Below are positions 15,085-25,943 of a stretch of 26,101 bases of DNA, in pieces (position 1 is the stretch's first letter; every line of letters begins with the position of its first letter). Both the position numbers and the translations under genes were made by a program. The notes below the pieces were generated by a model. The model worked only from the letters and a program-made list of their open reading frames with translations. It was not told the DNA's origin and searched no databases. Location of the stretch: assembly GCA_040881995.1 (NCBI GenBank), contig JBBECD010000123.1:1-26101 (forward strand), given 5' to 3'. Source of the stretch: JAQCEJ01 sp040881995. GTDB taxonomy: Bacteria > Planctomycetota > Planctomycetia > Planctomycetales > Planctomycetaceae.

Positions 15085-18000
15085 TTAGGGTGAAACGGTC
15101 AATGCGATCGGAATATCGACCTCGGCGCGGCCGTCGAATTCCGAGACGGCGCGAATCACCAGATTCGCCAGCGCCCCTTCGGTCGCATCCGCCGAGGCTC
15201 GAATCGAGATCACCCCTTCGGTCTGATCGGCGGGGATCGTGACGAATTCGGAGGTCAAGCCGGCGTAACCCCGAGGGATCGGGAACGTCAACGTGACCGG
15301 CCCCTGGAAACCGTTGATCCGGTTGACCGTCGCCTTGATGTCGACCTGGCCCCCCTTCTTGAGTGCACCGCCGTCGGGAACCGCCGCCGCCAGCGTGACG
15401 GGGGACTGTTTCACGTCGATGATGATCGGCGTCGAAGGAGAAAAAACATTGAGGTTCGCCGCGGTGGAGACCTTTTCGGCCGCGGCGACTTTGGCGTCGA
15501 GATCGGTTTTGGCGGCGGCGGCGGCTTTCGCAGCGGCATCGGCGGCAACGGCGTCGGCTTCCGCTTTGACTTTCGCTTCCTCGGCGGTCTTGGCGGCCGC
15601 TTCGGCATCGGCCTGAACTTTCTTCGCCGCTTCGACTTTCTCGGCAACCGTCTTGGCGACCGCTTCGGCATCGGTCGCGGCCTTCGCCGCTTCTTCGGAC
15701 GCCTTGGCTAAATCCTGATTGTTGGCATCGCCGTCCGCCGCTTTCTTGGCTTCGGCCGCTTTTTCGGCGGCGGCTGTCGCAGCGGTTTGAGCGTCGGCTA
15801 GTTCTTTTTCGGCGGCGGCTGTCGCTTCCTGAGCGGCCTTCGCCGCTTCGGCCGCTTCGGCCCCCTTCTTGACGGCCTCGTCTTTGGCCGTCGTGGCGGC
15901 GGTTAACGCTTCGGCGGTCTTGGCGGCGGCTTCATTCGCGGCGGGCTGTTGTTGCTGTAATGCCACCAGCTTGTCGAGATGGCGGCGATAGGAGACCGCG
16001 GCTTGCGATTTCATATACACCGTGTAAACGCCCGGCGGCGTGTTATTGTTGACGAACAGCCGATAGAGCAACTCGGTATTCGCGGCGGGAATCGGCTTGT
16101 TCTCGACGGCGATATTGGCATTGCCGGGCATGCCGACGAACGTCAAAGGAACGTCGGCGTTAAAGCCTTGTCGCTTCGCCAGGGCGACGGGAACAAGAAT
16201 CTGATATCCCTGCCGGGCATCGACGCGAAAGACGTCGGTCGACAACTGGTAAAACGCCTGTTCGTCGAGCACGGCCAGTTCGATGGTTCTTGTCGTGCGC
16301 GCCGTTCCGGGAATATTCGGTCCGCCGCTCCACGCGATCGTCGCGCCCCGTGCGGGATGCGACACGATTTTTGCGGCGGCGTCGTGAGCCGCCTGTGCCT
16401 CGGCGACCTTCGCCTGAGCTTGTGCGATCACCACGTCCTGAGCGATTTTGGCATCCTGGGCCGCTTTCAGTGCGGCGGACGCGGCGTCCACCGCGGCTTG
16501 GGCTTCAACGGCTTTTTGAGCCAATGCGGCATCATCTTTATTGGCTTCGGCCGCTTTTTGCGCTTCGGCCAGGGCCGCGTTTGCCGCGGCTAAGGCTTCG
16601 TTCGCTTTTTGTTCGGCGGCGACCAGCGGCGCCAGGGCATCGGTCGCCGGTTTGACGGCGGCTTTCGCCGCGGCGAGGGCGGATGTCGTTTGAAGCGAGT
16701 CGATCCGCGCCTTGCCGACGACCTGGATGGTCCCCGACCATTTTGCCGCGTTTTCTGTGGCGGTCAACACCAGCACGGCGGAAGTCTGATTGGGACCGAT
16801 GGTCGTCCCCTGCGAGACGACTCCTGCGGGGAGTCCCTCCACGTCGACGTCGATCGGGCCGTTAAATCCGTCGCGGCGAAACGCCATGACTTCGATCTCG
16901 AAATTATCTCCCTTGCGAAGATTCGAAGACCACGTTCCGGCGATCTTCGTTCCCGGAGCAACCGGCTGGAGCGGCAGGTAAACCAAGCGGTAATCGGGCG
17001 TCTCCTGGCGAATCGACAGCCGGTACGTCAACCGCGGATCGCCGCGGGTTTCGAAATACTTGTCCCGCACCGAGACGCGATAATTGCCGTCGGCGGGAAC
17101 CACGAAACGGAAAATCGGGTCATCGGCGATCGTATCAAACACGTTGGGAGCCAGATTGGCGCCGTTGTCGTCCTGAGTGGTGATCGCCGTCACGGCCTCT
17201 TCACCCTTGTCGTTGACGGTGATCTGTTCGAGCACGAAATACGGATCGAGCGAGACGCCGTTTCGCTGGCCGAAGACTTCGATGTAATAGACTTCCTGCG
17301 CTTTCGCCGCGAACTTAAACCAGTCGACGTCGCCGCGGATCTGCGACTGGCCGGTCAGTTCGACGGGAATCGTCACGGTCTGCGCTTCGGCGGGAGTGTT
17401 GTTCGGTTCGACTTCGGTGGCGGTCGGGGCGGTGGCGAAGAAAATCGTCATCGGGTTCGCCGTCACGGCGCCGTCGCTAAAAATGTACTTGTATCCGTCG
17501 GCATCGGCCATCACCGGGTCGAGCAATTCCGCCGTCAACTGGCCGGCGGTGCTCTCGGGCAACGCAATCGAGACATCGAGTTTTTGCAGCGGCTGGCCGT
17601 CGACTTTCATTTCAGTCGGTTGGCCGTTCGGCAGATTGCGGCCGTAGAGCGAATAGGTTCCGGTGGTATTCGCGAGGCCGGAGGAAGGAATCACAAAATC
17701 GATATGCGGGCCGGTGTGAACGCTCAATCGATAAAAGTGATCGGCACTTCCCGCATAGACGACGTCGTAGATCTTGACGAGATATTCCCCGTCGGCCGGG
17801 ACGGTGAAATCGAGCAGCGGGTCGCGCATGATGTCGGCGGTGGCGTGAGCCAGCCGTCGGCCCTGCAGCGTGTGAATTTCGAGCCGGGGCTGCATGCGGG
17901 AATCGATCGTTTTGGCGCTGCATTCGAAGAGAATTCGCTGTCCCGCGGCCGCGGTGAATTTGTAGTAATCGAGGTCGGTGGCGGAATCGGACCGGCCGCT

Positions 18001-18498
18001 GATGGTCGTGTTCAGTTCGACCGCCTGGGCGTTGGTCGCCGGATCGTTATTCGGCTCGGCTTCGCGGACTTCCGGACGGGTTCCCGCCACAAAGGCCCGC
18101 GGATTGCTGATGCCGAAGGCCCCGGTCACCCGCAGGTCGTAAACGCCCACGGGAACCGACGGATCGATCGTCACCATGAACGTGTTCGCCACGGGCTGCG
18201 GCTGGCCGTTGACATCCTGCGTCTTCGGCACGGCGGTGATACCAGGATGACTGAACGTCATCGCGTTAACGTCGTCGATGTCGGTGCCTCCCGCGACGAC
18301 GACTTCCACCGTCGTCCCGACCTGTCCCCCTTGGGGCATGGTGGAATTCAGGCGGATTTGCGGCAGTTGGGCCTGTACCTGGCTGAGGCCCGGTGCGAAA
18401 CAAATTCCCCCGCCGAGAAGCAGAGTCCACGTTATCGCGGTTCGCGAGATCACAGTTCGGGAGATCGCGGCGAATTGCGAATCAGCACGCTGTGCCAT
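15085..18498 (-). CDS. Secreted PPC-domain protein with two alanine-rich helical-hairpin inserts
   Basis: The protein has 1137 residues; GGAA about ten bases before ATG 18498 supports the start. After a long N-terminal basic and hydrophobic leader (signal peptide ending near QVQAQ) comes an Ig/TIG-like segment (QIRLNSTMPQGGQVGTTVEV). Two bacterial pre-peptidase C-terminal (PPC) domains follow, marked by REAEPNNDPATNAQAVELN...DLDYYKF and ATEVEPNNTPAEAQTV...DVDWFKF. Residues about 603-708 and 846-1016 are alanine/glutamate/lysine-rich helices. Further beta-rich segments lie between and after them (VTLTFPIPRGYAGL). No peptidase is evident, so it is probably a surface or matrix protein. It lies between the DUF1549/DUF1553 gene and the PSCyt1-WD40 gene on the same strand, 148 bases before the latter. 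Confidence 0.9.
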   Translation of the reverse strand: MAQRADSQFAAISRTVISRTAITWTLLLGGGICFAPGLSQVQAQLPQIRLNSTMPQGGQVGTTVEVVVAGGTDIDDVNAMTFSHPGITAVPKTQDVNGQPQPVANTFMVTIDPSVPVGVYDLRVTGAFGISNPRAFVAGTRPEVREAEPNNDPATNAQAVELNTTISGRSDSATDLDYYKFTAAAGQRILFECSAKTIDSRMQPRLEIHTLQGRRLAHATADIMRDPLLDFTVPADGEYLVKIYDVVYAGSADHFYRLSVHTGPHIDFVIPSSGLANTTGTYSLYGRNLPNGQPTEMKVDGQPLQKLDVSIALPESTAGQLTAELLDPVMADADGYKYIFSDGAVTANPMTIFFATAPTATEVEPNNTPAEAQTVTIPVELTGQSQIRGDVDWFKFAAKAQEVYYIEVFGQRNGVSLDPYFVLEQITVNDKGEEAVTAITTQDDNGANLAPNVFDTIADDPIFRFVVPADGNYRVSVRDKYFETRGDPRLTYRLSIRQETPDYRLVYLPLQPVAPGTKIAGTWSSNLRKGDNFEIEVMAFRRDGFNGPIDVDVEGLPAGVVSQGTTIGPNQTSAVLVLTATENAAKWSGTIQVVGKARIDSLQTTSALAAAKAAVKPATDALAPLVAAEQKANEALAAANAALAEAQKAAEANKDDAALAQKAVEAQAAVDAASAALKAAQDAKIAQDVVIAQAQAKVAEAQAAHDAAAKIVSHPARGATIAWSGGPNIPGTARTTRTIELAVLDEQAFYQLSTDVFRVDARQGYQILVPVALAKRQGFNADVPLTFVGMPGNANIAVENKPIPAANTELLYRLFVNNNTPPGVYTVYMKSQAAVSYRRHLDKLVALQQQQPAANEAAAKTAEALTAATTAKDEAVKKGAEAAEAAKAAQEATAAAEKELADAQTAATAAAEKAAEAKKAADGDANNQDLAKASEEAAKAATDAEAVAKTVAEKVEAAKKVQADAEAAAKTAEEAKVKAEADAVAADAAAKAAAAAKTDLDAKVAAAEKVSTAANLNVFSPSTPIIIDVKQSPVTLAAAVPDGGALKKGGQVDIKATVNRINGFQGPVTLTFPIPRGYAGLTSEFVTIPADQTEGVISIRASADATEGALANLVIRAVSEFDGRAEVDIPIALTVSP

Positions 18499-18655
18499 GT
18501 CACTATTCCTTTTCGGGTCGATGAATGTCTCGTCGTTTGGGTTCCATCTCCGGCGACGTCGCGGGTGTGGGTTGACGTCGCCGGGATGTCGTACGAGGCG
18601 GGTTTTCGGTTTCGCATTCGAGCGGCGAACGCGAAGCCGAATGAATTCAGGAAGG

Positions 18656-18716
18656 CATGACGACGGAGGGTGGGAATGAACCAGTTGTGTTGGCCGGGTT
18701 GGCTTCCGTCGTCATG
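18656..18716. repeat. 12-bp perfect inverted repeat with 37-base loop
   Basis: The arms are catgacgacgga (18656-18667) and tccgtcgtcatg (18705-18716). It lies upstream of the PPC-domain gene, about 160-220 bases before its start. Confidence 0.65.
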
Positions 18717-18856
18717 ATTACGGTTAATGGTTGAGTTTTTCGTCGGCACACGTTCGCAAACGTTTGTATGTCCGGGCTGGATCGTAACCCGGTTCGGCAA
18801 CCATCAATTTTAAGATCTCTACAGAGCCCAGCGTGAGCACATTTTCACAAATAACG

Positions 18857-18877
18857 ATCAACTTTACAAAAGTTGAT
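18857..18877. repeat. Perfect 9-bp hairpin
   Basis: ATCAACTTT, loop ACA, AAAGTTGAT. It lies in AT-rich non-coding DNA with no T-run behind it. Confidence 0.6.
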
Positions 18878-18920
18878 TGTGACGCCTCTTCAGGGCTCTT
18901 GAATTCAAGACCAAACATCA

Positions 18921-18964
18921 CCCAGGGCGTTGCCCTGGGCTAATCTGTTGATACCCCTTCGGGG
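18921..18964. repeat. 'cccagggcgttgccctggg ... ccccttcgggg' double hairpin repeat
   Basis: CCCAGGGC-gtt-GCCCTGGG (18921-18939) is followed by CCCC-ttc-GGGG (18954-18964). I recall this composite as a very common dispersed intergenic element in planctomycete genomes, sometimes wrongly called as a small gene. Confidence 0.65.
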
Positions 18965-18999
18965 CGGAAGAAATAAATCTTCGCCCAAAATATCATTTC

Positions 19000-19020
19000 A
19001 CCGGTTGTGCTCTCGAGACA
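19000..19020. repeat. Fragment of the quasi-palindromic repeat family
   Basis: accggttgtgc followed by tctcgaga resembles the inner part of copy 3 (accggttgtgcttctcgaaa) but both outer ends are missing. Confidence 0.45.
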
Positions 19021-19051
19021 ACGAATACGGTAATGAGCCGCGAATCCGACG

Positions 19052-19065
19052 GTGCCGTTCGTGGT
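19052..19065. repeat. Second copy of the 'gtgccgttcgtggt' word
   Basis: These 14 bases are identical to part of the inverted-repeat arm at 1459-1472. Only one arm is present here. Confidence 0.5.
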
Positions 19066-19084
19066 CCGACATTCATCACAAAAC

Positions 19085-21595
19085 TCAGTGATTGAACAAA
19101 AACTCTTTGGTGTTGATCAAGGCCCAGACAATATCTTCGTAGGCGATTTTCACGTTCGCCGCTTCCTGTTTCCCGATGTGATCCAGGGCGATCTTCAATT
19201 CATCGGCGTTCGGCTCGCGCGAATAGACCCAGCGATACAGCTCCCGCACGCGGTCTTCGTGGGGACGGTCTTCGGCCGCGGCGAGCGTGGCTGCCCGGCC
19301 GGCGCCGTTACTGATCTTCGATTGCACTTCGCCGCTGTTCAAGAGGTGCAGGCTCTGCGCCAGATTGGCTTCCTGCGACCGCTCGCATTCGCAAGCGGTG
19401 TCGGCCTGCGGCTGACCGAAGACCTTCAAGAAGTACGGTCCGACCGACGGATCGGGCAACTGAATCGCCTTCGTTCCGGCCGGCTGGCCGCTGAAGTTTT
19501 CGCTGGTTGCCGTCACCTGGTGGAAGGCGTCGTACAACACTTCGGCGGTCAACCGTTTCGGATAGTACCGCGAGAAGTTCTGCTTGTCTTTGAGATTGTG
19601 ATCGTTGGGCAGCGAACTGAGCTGATAGGTGCTCGAGCGCACGATCGTCCGCACCAGATGCTTCAGGTCGAAACCGCTGTCGATGAAATCCTGGGCGAGC
19701 TTGTCGAGCAGTTCCGGATTCGACGGCGGATTCGTCGCCCGCATATCGTCTTCGGGCTCGACGATGCCGCGTCCGAAAAAGTGCTTCCAATAGCGATTCA
19801 CCAGAGCTTTCGCGAAGAACGGGTTGTCCTTGCGGGAGAGCCAGTCGGTGAGGGCCACGCGCGGATCGCGATCGGCGGGAATTTCCAAGACGCCGCTTCC
19901 GAGCCCGGCGGGTTTCAGATCTTTACCCGAGCGGGGATTGCGAGCCGAGGCGAGGCCGATCTGGTGGATTACGCGCTGGTCGCGGCCATTCTGGGCCACG
20001 GTCCCTTCGAGATTCTTCTTGCCGACGCGCGAGAAGAACGCGGCGAACCCGTAGTAGTCGTCCTGGCTCCATTTTTCGAACGGGTGGTGGTGGCAGCGGG
20101 CACATTGAATCCGCAGCCCCAGAAACAACTGAGCGGTGTCTTCGACTTGTTCTTCCACCTGATCGACTTCGCGATACCACACCACGGCGGGATTGAATTT
20201 CGCTTCGCCCGACGCGGCGAGGACGTCGCCGACGAACTCGTTGTACGGCCGATTTTCGTAAAGCGCGGTCCAGATCCAGCGATAGAACTCATAAGACCAG
20301 ACTTGCTCGGCTCCGCCGCGCTGCTTGTTTCGCAGCACCATGTTCCACTTGTTCGCGAAGTAGTCGGCATACGCCGTCGAATCGAGCAGGCGATCGATCA
20401 CGACGTCCCGCTTGTTCGGGTCGGCGTCGGCGAGGAACGCCTTCACTTCTTCGTCGCTGGGGGTGCGGCCGGTGACGTCGATATAGACGCGACGCAGAAA
20501 CGTCGAATCATCCGACAGGTCCGACGGCGGAATTCCCAGCAATTTCAATTTGTTGAAGACCGCCTCGTCGATGTAATTGGCCACTGCGGGCGTTTGCGCC
20601 ACATTCACACCGAGCGGAATCGTCGCCCGGAACGTCGAGACCTGTCCCTGATAACGAGCCATGATCGCCACTTCACCCGACAGATCGAGCGTCTTGACCA
20701 ATGCACCGGCGGTGACTTCCGCCATTTCGGTGTCGTTCGGTTCGTACAGCGCCATCTGCGTGACGTCTTCCGTCGTGCCGTCGGAATAAGTGGCGATCAC
20801 GCAGAACTGTTGTTCGCCCCCCCGGCCCATAATCCGGCCGGCGGGATAACAGGTGATGCCGGTCACGACCGGATCATCTTCGCTGCCGTAGGGAGCCCCC
20901 TGTTCGATCCAGCGATAAATCAGGCGATATTCGTGGCTGCCGACGTCCATCCGCTTGCCGCCGCCGTGAGGCGATCGGCCAGTCGCCTTCGTCAAGAGCA
21001 GGCTCTGCGACGGAGACGACGGGAACAATCGGCGTCCGCGGCCTTCCTTCACGAGAAATTCGTGATCGTCGCCGGGATAAAAACCGAGCAGCGACAATTT
21101 GAAGCCGTTCTGTCCGCTCGCCTTGCCGTGACATCCGCCGCTGTTGCATCCCAACTTGGTGAAAATCGGCACGATCTGATTGTTGAAATTGATGGCGACC
21201 GGAACGGCGACCCCTTCGACGTGCACGGCGAGTTCGGCGACGGCCCCTTCCGAGGTCGTGGCTTTGACGACCGCGTCCCCGTCAGCGATGGGAGTCACCA
21301 TGCCCGTGGCCGAGACCGTAATGATCCCTTCGGGGGCCACGCCGTACTGCACGGAGCGGGTGAAGTCGTGCAGTTGACCGCTCGAATATTCGCCGGTCAC
21401 GTACAATTGCTGGCGGGCGTCGCGGCCCCGCAGCGTGACGCCGGTACCGGTCAAGTTCGGTTCGACTTTAACAGCGGTCAAGGTTCCCGGAGCGCCTAAC
21501 CCTGCCGTTTCGTCGGCGACAGAAAAAGGCACCATTGCCAGGGTCGAGAGGATAGTCGCTGCCGTGACAAGCAATCCCTGTCTGGTCCGTTTCAT
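19085..21595 (-). CDS. Secreted DUF1549/DUF1553 (PSCyt2/PSD1) protein with Ig-like domain and c-type haem motifs
   Basis: The start at ATG 21595 is set by GGGAGA six bases upstream and a signal peptide (MKRTRQGLLVTAATILSTLA..., 1-27); this gives 836 residues. Residues about 38-128 form a bacterial Ig-like (BIG2) domain. A CX4CH motif, CNSGGCH (150-156), follows, with KASGQNGFKLSLLGFYP as in related planctomycete proteins. DUF1549 spans about 340-540 (FLRRVYIDVTGRTPSDEEV) and contains CARCH (498-502) with HHPFEKWSQDDYYG. DUF1553 spans about 575-830 (NPFFAKALVNRYWKHFFGRG, RLTAEVLYDAFHQVT, LALNTKEFLFNH-type end). These proteins occur mainly in Planctomycetota and Verrucomicrobiota; their biochemical role is unsettled. 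It is the first gene of the three-gene secreted block. Confidence 0.95.
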   Translation of the reverse strand: MKRTRQGLLVTAATILSTLAMVPFSVADETAGLGAPGTLTAVKVEPNLTGTGVTLRGRDARQQLYVTGEYSSGQLHDFTRSVQYGVAPEGIITVSATGMVTPIADGDAVVKATTSEGAVAELAVHVEGVAVPVAINFNNQIVPIFTKLGCNSGGCHGKASGQNGFKLSLLGFYPGDDHEFLVKEGRGRRLFPSSPSQSLLLTKATGRSPHGGGKRMDVGSHEYRLIYRWIEQGAPYGSEDDPVVTGITCYPAGRIMGRGGEQQFCVIATYSDGTTEDVTQMALYEPNDTEMAEVTAGALVKTLDLSGEVAIMARYQGQVSTFRATIPLGVNVAQTPAVANYIDEAVFNKLKLLGIPPSDLSDDSTFLRRVYIDVTGRTPSDEEVKAFLADADPNKRDVVIDRLLDSTAYADYFANKWNMVLRNKQRGGAEQVWSYEFYRWIWTALYENRPYNEFVGDVLAASGEAKFNPAVVWYREVDQVEEQVEDTAQLFLGLRIQCARCHHHPFEKWSQDDYYGFAAFFSRVGKKNLEGTVAQNGRDQRVIHQIGLASARNPRSGKDLKPAGLGSGVLEIPADRDPRVALTDWLSRKDNPFFAKALVNRYWKHFFGRGIVEPEDDMRATNPPSNPELLDKLAQDFIDSGFDLKHLVRTIVRSSTYQLSSLPNDHNLKDKQNFSRYYPKRLTAEVLYDAFHQVTATSENFSGQPAGTKAIQLPDPSVGPYFLKVFGQPQADTACECERSQEANLAQSLHLLNSGEVQSKISNGAGRAATLAAAEDRPHEDRVRELYRWVYSREPNADELKIALDHIGKQEAANVKIAYEDIVWALINTKEFLFNH

Positions 21596-22269
21596 GCCAC
21601 ATCTCCCTTGAATATTAAGCATTCGAATCGATTGATCGTATTGCGGGTCCACGTGCGCTGCCCCATGCCGTGAGGAAAATTGTTGCAAGAACGTCTTGCG
21701 GATTTTTCTGAAGCGGACGGACAGCGGTAAATCTTCACACAAATATCATCTCGAATTCCCTCAGCGAAGTCGAGCGATAAACGTATTTCTCAATTTTCAA
21801 AAGTCGATTTTATCTGAATCAGTCCTGAGGGCAGGATTCGGTCGTCGTTAAGGCGAGGTCGGTCGGCTGGCGGGAAACCCTATTCAATGGAAGCGGTTTC
21901 CCTCAAAAATGCAGGATATCGATTAGGCTTCCTTTATATGTTATCGTACGCTGCGCCCCAGTTCAAGATCCCTCGTCTAAATTCAGAACATATCAACATT
22001 TGCTTAATTGTCAAGTTTGACTGTTGTAACGGCGGTATCGACGATGCCTCCGGCCAACGCCCACGAAATTCAAATCGGCGGTCGACCGAGCGACGATCGT
22101 CTCATTTCTCATGCGGCAACTTCTCATTTCTCGCGCAGAGTGATAGCATGCGTCGAAACGGGTGGAAAGCAAAATTGGCAACAGAAAAATTATCCGTGTT
22201 CCCCAGCTCCTGCGGCGGAACGCCCGTCTTCGAAGCTCCGTTTCGTGCATTTTCGAGGAGAGACGTGAA
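21596..22269. other. Divergent intergenic region upstream of the DUF1549/DUF1553 and acnA genes
   Basis: About 670 bases, more AT-rich than the flanking genes between about 21740 and 22030. It must hold promoters for both divergent genes, but I cannot single out a good -35/-10 pair. A 6-bp hairpin (GCAAGA-acg-TCTTGC, 21685-21699) and an 11-base direct repeat are present. No gene seen. Confidence 0.6.
22100..22132. repeat. Direct repeat tctcatttctc, 22-bp spacing
   Basis: The word occurs at 22100-22110 and 22122-22132, about two helical turns apart and 140-170 bases before the acnA start. It could be an operator, but nothing else supports this. Confidence 0.35.
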
Positions 22270-25023
<2,754 letters not shown>

Positions 25024-25025
25024 CC

Positions 25026-25054
25026 CCCTCCGCGAGCGGGGAGCGTAAGCTCCC
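25026..25054 (+). terminator. Hairpin after acnA (GGGAGC-gtaa-GCTCCC), possible terminator or repeat
   Basis: GGGAGC (25039-25044), loop GTAA, GCTCCC (25049-25054), preceded by a second small stem CCCC...GGGG. It starts a few bases after the acnA stop. No T-run follows, so RNA-end protection or a dispersed repeat is as likely as termination. Confidence 0.4.
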
Positions 25055-25097
25055 TGAGATCAGCCGCGAAATGCCCCCATCCGCGACACCCGACCCT

Positions 25098-25113
25098 CGT
25101 TTCACGTGAAACA
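25098..25113. promoter_or_regulatory. parS-like ParB-binding site
   Basis: CGTTTCACGTGAAACA matches the widely conserved bacterial parS consensus TGTTNCACGTGAAACA at every position except the first. Its centre is a 14-bp perfect palindrome, GTTTCACGTGAAAC. It lies in non-coding DNA, as functional parS sites often do. I see no other copy in the window, and no parA or parB gene is present here. Confidence 0.7.
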
Positions 25114-25204
25114 AGCAGTCTGAAAATCGAGCGACGAAAATCGAGCAAAAATGCAGCGAAATGCGCACTTCAGCGCATTTCAGCGCACTGTGCGCGCGCC
25201 GTAA

Positions 25205-25239
25205 CCCCTTCTCCCCCCGGGAGAAGGGGGCCGAAGGCC
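25205..25239. repeat. REP-like hairpin (ccccttctccc / gggagaagggg) plus ggccgaaggcc
   Basis: The 11-bp arms at 25205-25215 and 25219-25229 are perfect complements with a CCC loop, and a second small stem GGCC-gaa-GGCC follows. This composite, with the trailing ggatgaggg, is a widely dispersed intergenic element in many bacteria. Confidence 0.7.
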
Positions 25240-25267
25240 GGATGAGGGCACCCTCGGCCAGTAAAAA

Positions 25268-25903
25268 GTGCGCGCAAAATCGCAAAAAACAATGAAAATC
25301 GACCCTTTCGCGGACTTTCCGCGCATTTTGCGCGCCAGTGATCGCAAAAAGGCACGCCAGAACGCCATCGTGTCTGAAATCGAACTCCTTCCCCCGTCTG
25401 CGTTTACGCTCGTCTCTCGGAGCGCGCAAAATGCATGCTGCGTACGCACGTCCTCGCGGCCCCCGAAATCGGCGACCTTTGTCGATGAAGTGCCTCTTTT
25501 GCCATCAATCCAGGTAGCTGAGGTAAACCTGGTAACACAAAATCTCCCGCCTCCACCAAACACGGCGATTTCCGAACAAACCGGTCCGAAAGATGGAGAC
25601 GATGAGAAGCCCGCGTCAGCAAACAACGGCGAAAAAAGGTGTTTGAAATGCAAAATGCGCGCACGAAATGCACACAAAAGCGTCACTGGCGCGCTCAAAG
25701 GCATCACTCGCGCGTACAAAAGCGACACTTTGCGCGTACTTTACGCCCAACTCCGACATGAGCAAACAAAACATTGGGATGAATGCGAAGAATCAGTGCC
25801 CTGCGTCCGGTGGCCGGGATGCGCGATTCGGGAGGAAGCCCAGCGGATGACTCGGCCGATCGCCAACCCGCTGCGCGCAACCATGCGCCGAGAGGGGCGT
25901 TGA
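25268..25903 (+). CDS. Doubtful open frame, 211 codons, hypothetical
   Basis: A GTG-initiated frame runs through the repeat region. Against it: no ribosome-binding site, it starts inside a repeated word (gcgcgcaaaat), it crosses the 21-bp tandem repeat (giving KSVTGAL / KGITRAY / KSDTLRV), and its composition is unlike the neighbouring genes. A middle part with two cysteine pairs' worth of Cys residues (CLKCKM) is not enough to call a zinc site. I list it only so that the stretch is not left unmentioned. Confidence 0.15.
   Translation: MRAKSQKTMKIDPFADFPRILRASDRKKARQNAIVSEIELLPPSAFTLVSRSAQNACCVRTSSRPPKSATFVDEVPLLPSIQVAEVNLVTQNLPPPPNTAISEQTGPKDGDDEKPASANNGEKRCLKCKMRARNAHKSVTGALKGITRAYKSDTLRVLYAQLRHEQTKHWDECEESVPCVRWPGCAIREEAQRMTRPIANPLRATMRREGR
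25270..25432. repeat. Iterated GCGCGCAAAAT words in both orientations
   Basis: Exact copies lie at 25270-25280 (plus), 25325-25335 (minus) and 25422-25432 (plus), and a related gcaaaatgcgcgc lies at 25650-25662. Single spare matches of this 11-mer in such a short span are unexpected by chance. Confidence 0.6.
25676..25739. repeat. 21-22 bp tandem repeat, three units
   Basis: Units begin at 25676 (aaaagcgtcactggcgcgct), 25697 (aaaggcatcactcgcgcgta) and 25718 (aaaagcgacactttgcgcgt). In one frame they read KASLARS, KASLART, KATLCAY, so the repeat is in phase with codons, but no good gene frame surrounds it. Confidence 0.65.
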
Positions 25904-25943
25904 TGCTTTGCGCGTTTTCGGATCGGTGTTGGCGAAGTGAGAG

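Larger units (their letters stand above)
18499..19084. other. Repeat-rich intergenic region between PPC and DUF1549/DUF1553 genes
   Basis: About 590 bases with several hairpins (18656-18716, 18857-18877, 18921-18964) and two fragments of repeat families seen elsewhere in the window (19000-19020 and 19052-19065). I see no convincing gene. The size suggests that the PPC gene may have its own promoter. Confidence 0.65.

Noticed and set aside
16609..18660. A 683-codon plus-strand open frame opposite the PPC-domain gene
   Set aside because: Same reason: antisense of a clear PPC protein, low-information Arg/Gly/Asp-rich translation.
18724..18921. A 65-codon minus-strand frame between the DUF1549/DUF1553 and PPC genes
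   Set aside because: It crosses a perfect hairpin and ends at the edge of a dispersed repeat; no ribosome-binding site and no family character.
19052..21499. A long plus-strand open frame (over 800 codons) opposite the DUF1549/DUF1553 gene
   Set aside because: It is the antisense shadow of a well-supported gene in GC-rich DNA; its translation is rich in Arg/His/Val without any domain, and it has no ribosome-binding site.
21685..21709. Hairpin GCAAGA-acg-TCTTGC followed by ggattttt as a terminator
   Set aside because: It is on the plus strand in the leader of a minus-strand gene, with no plus-strand gene ending before it; the stem is short.
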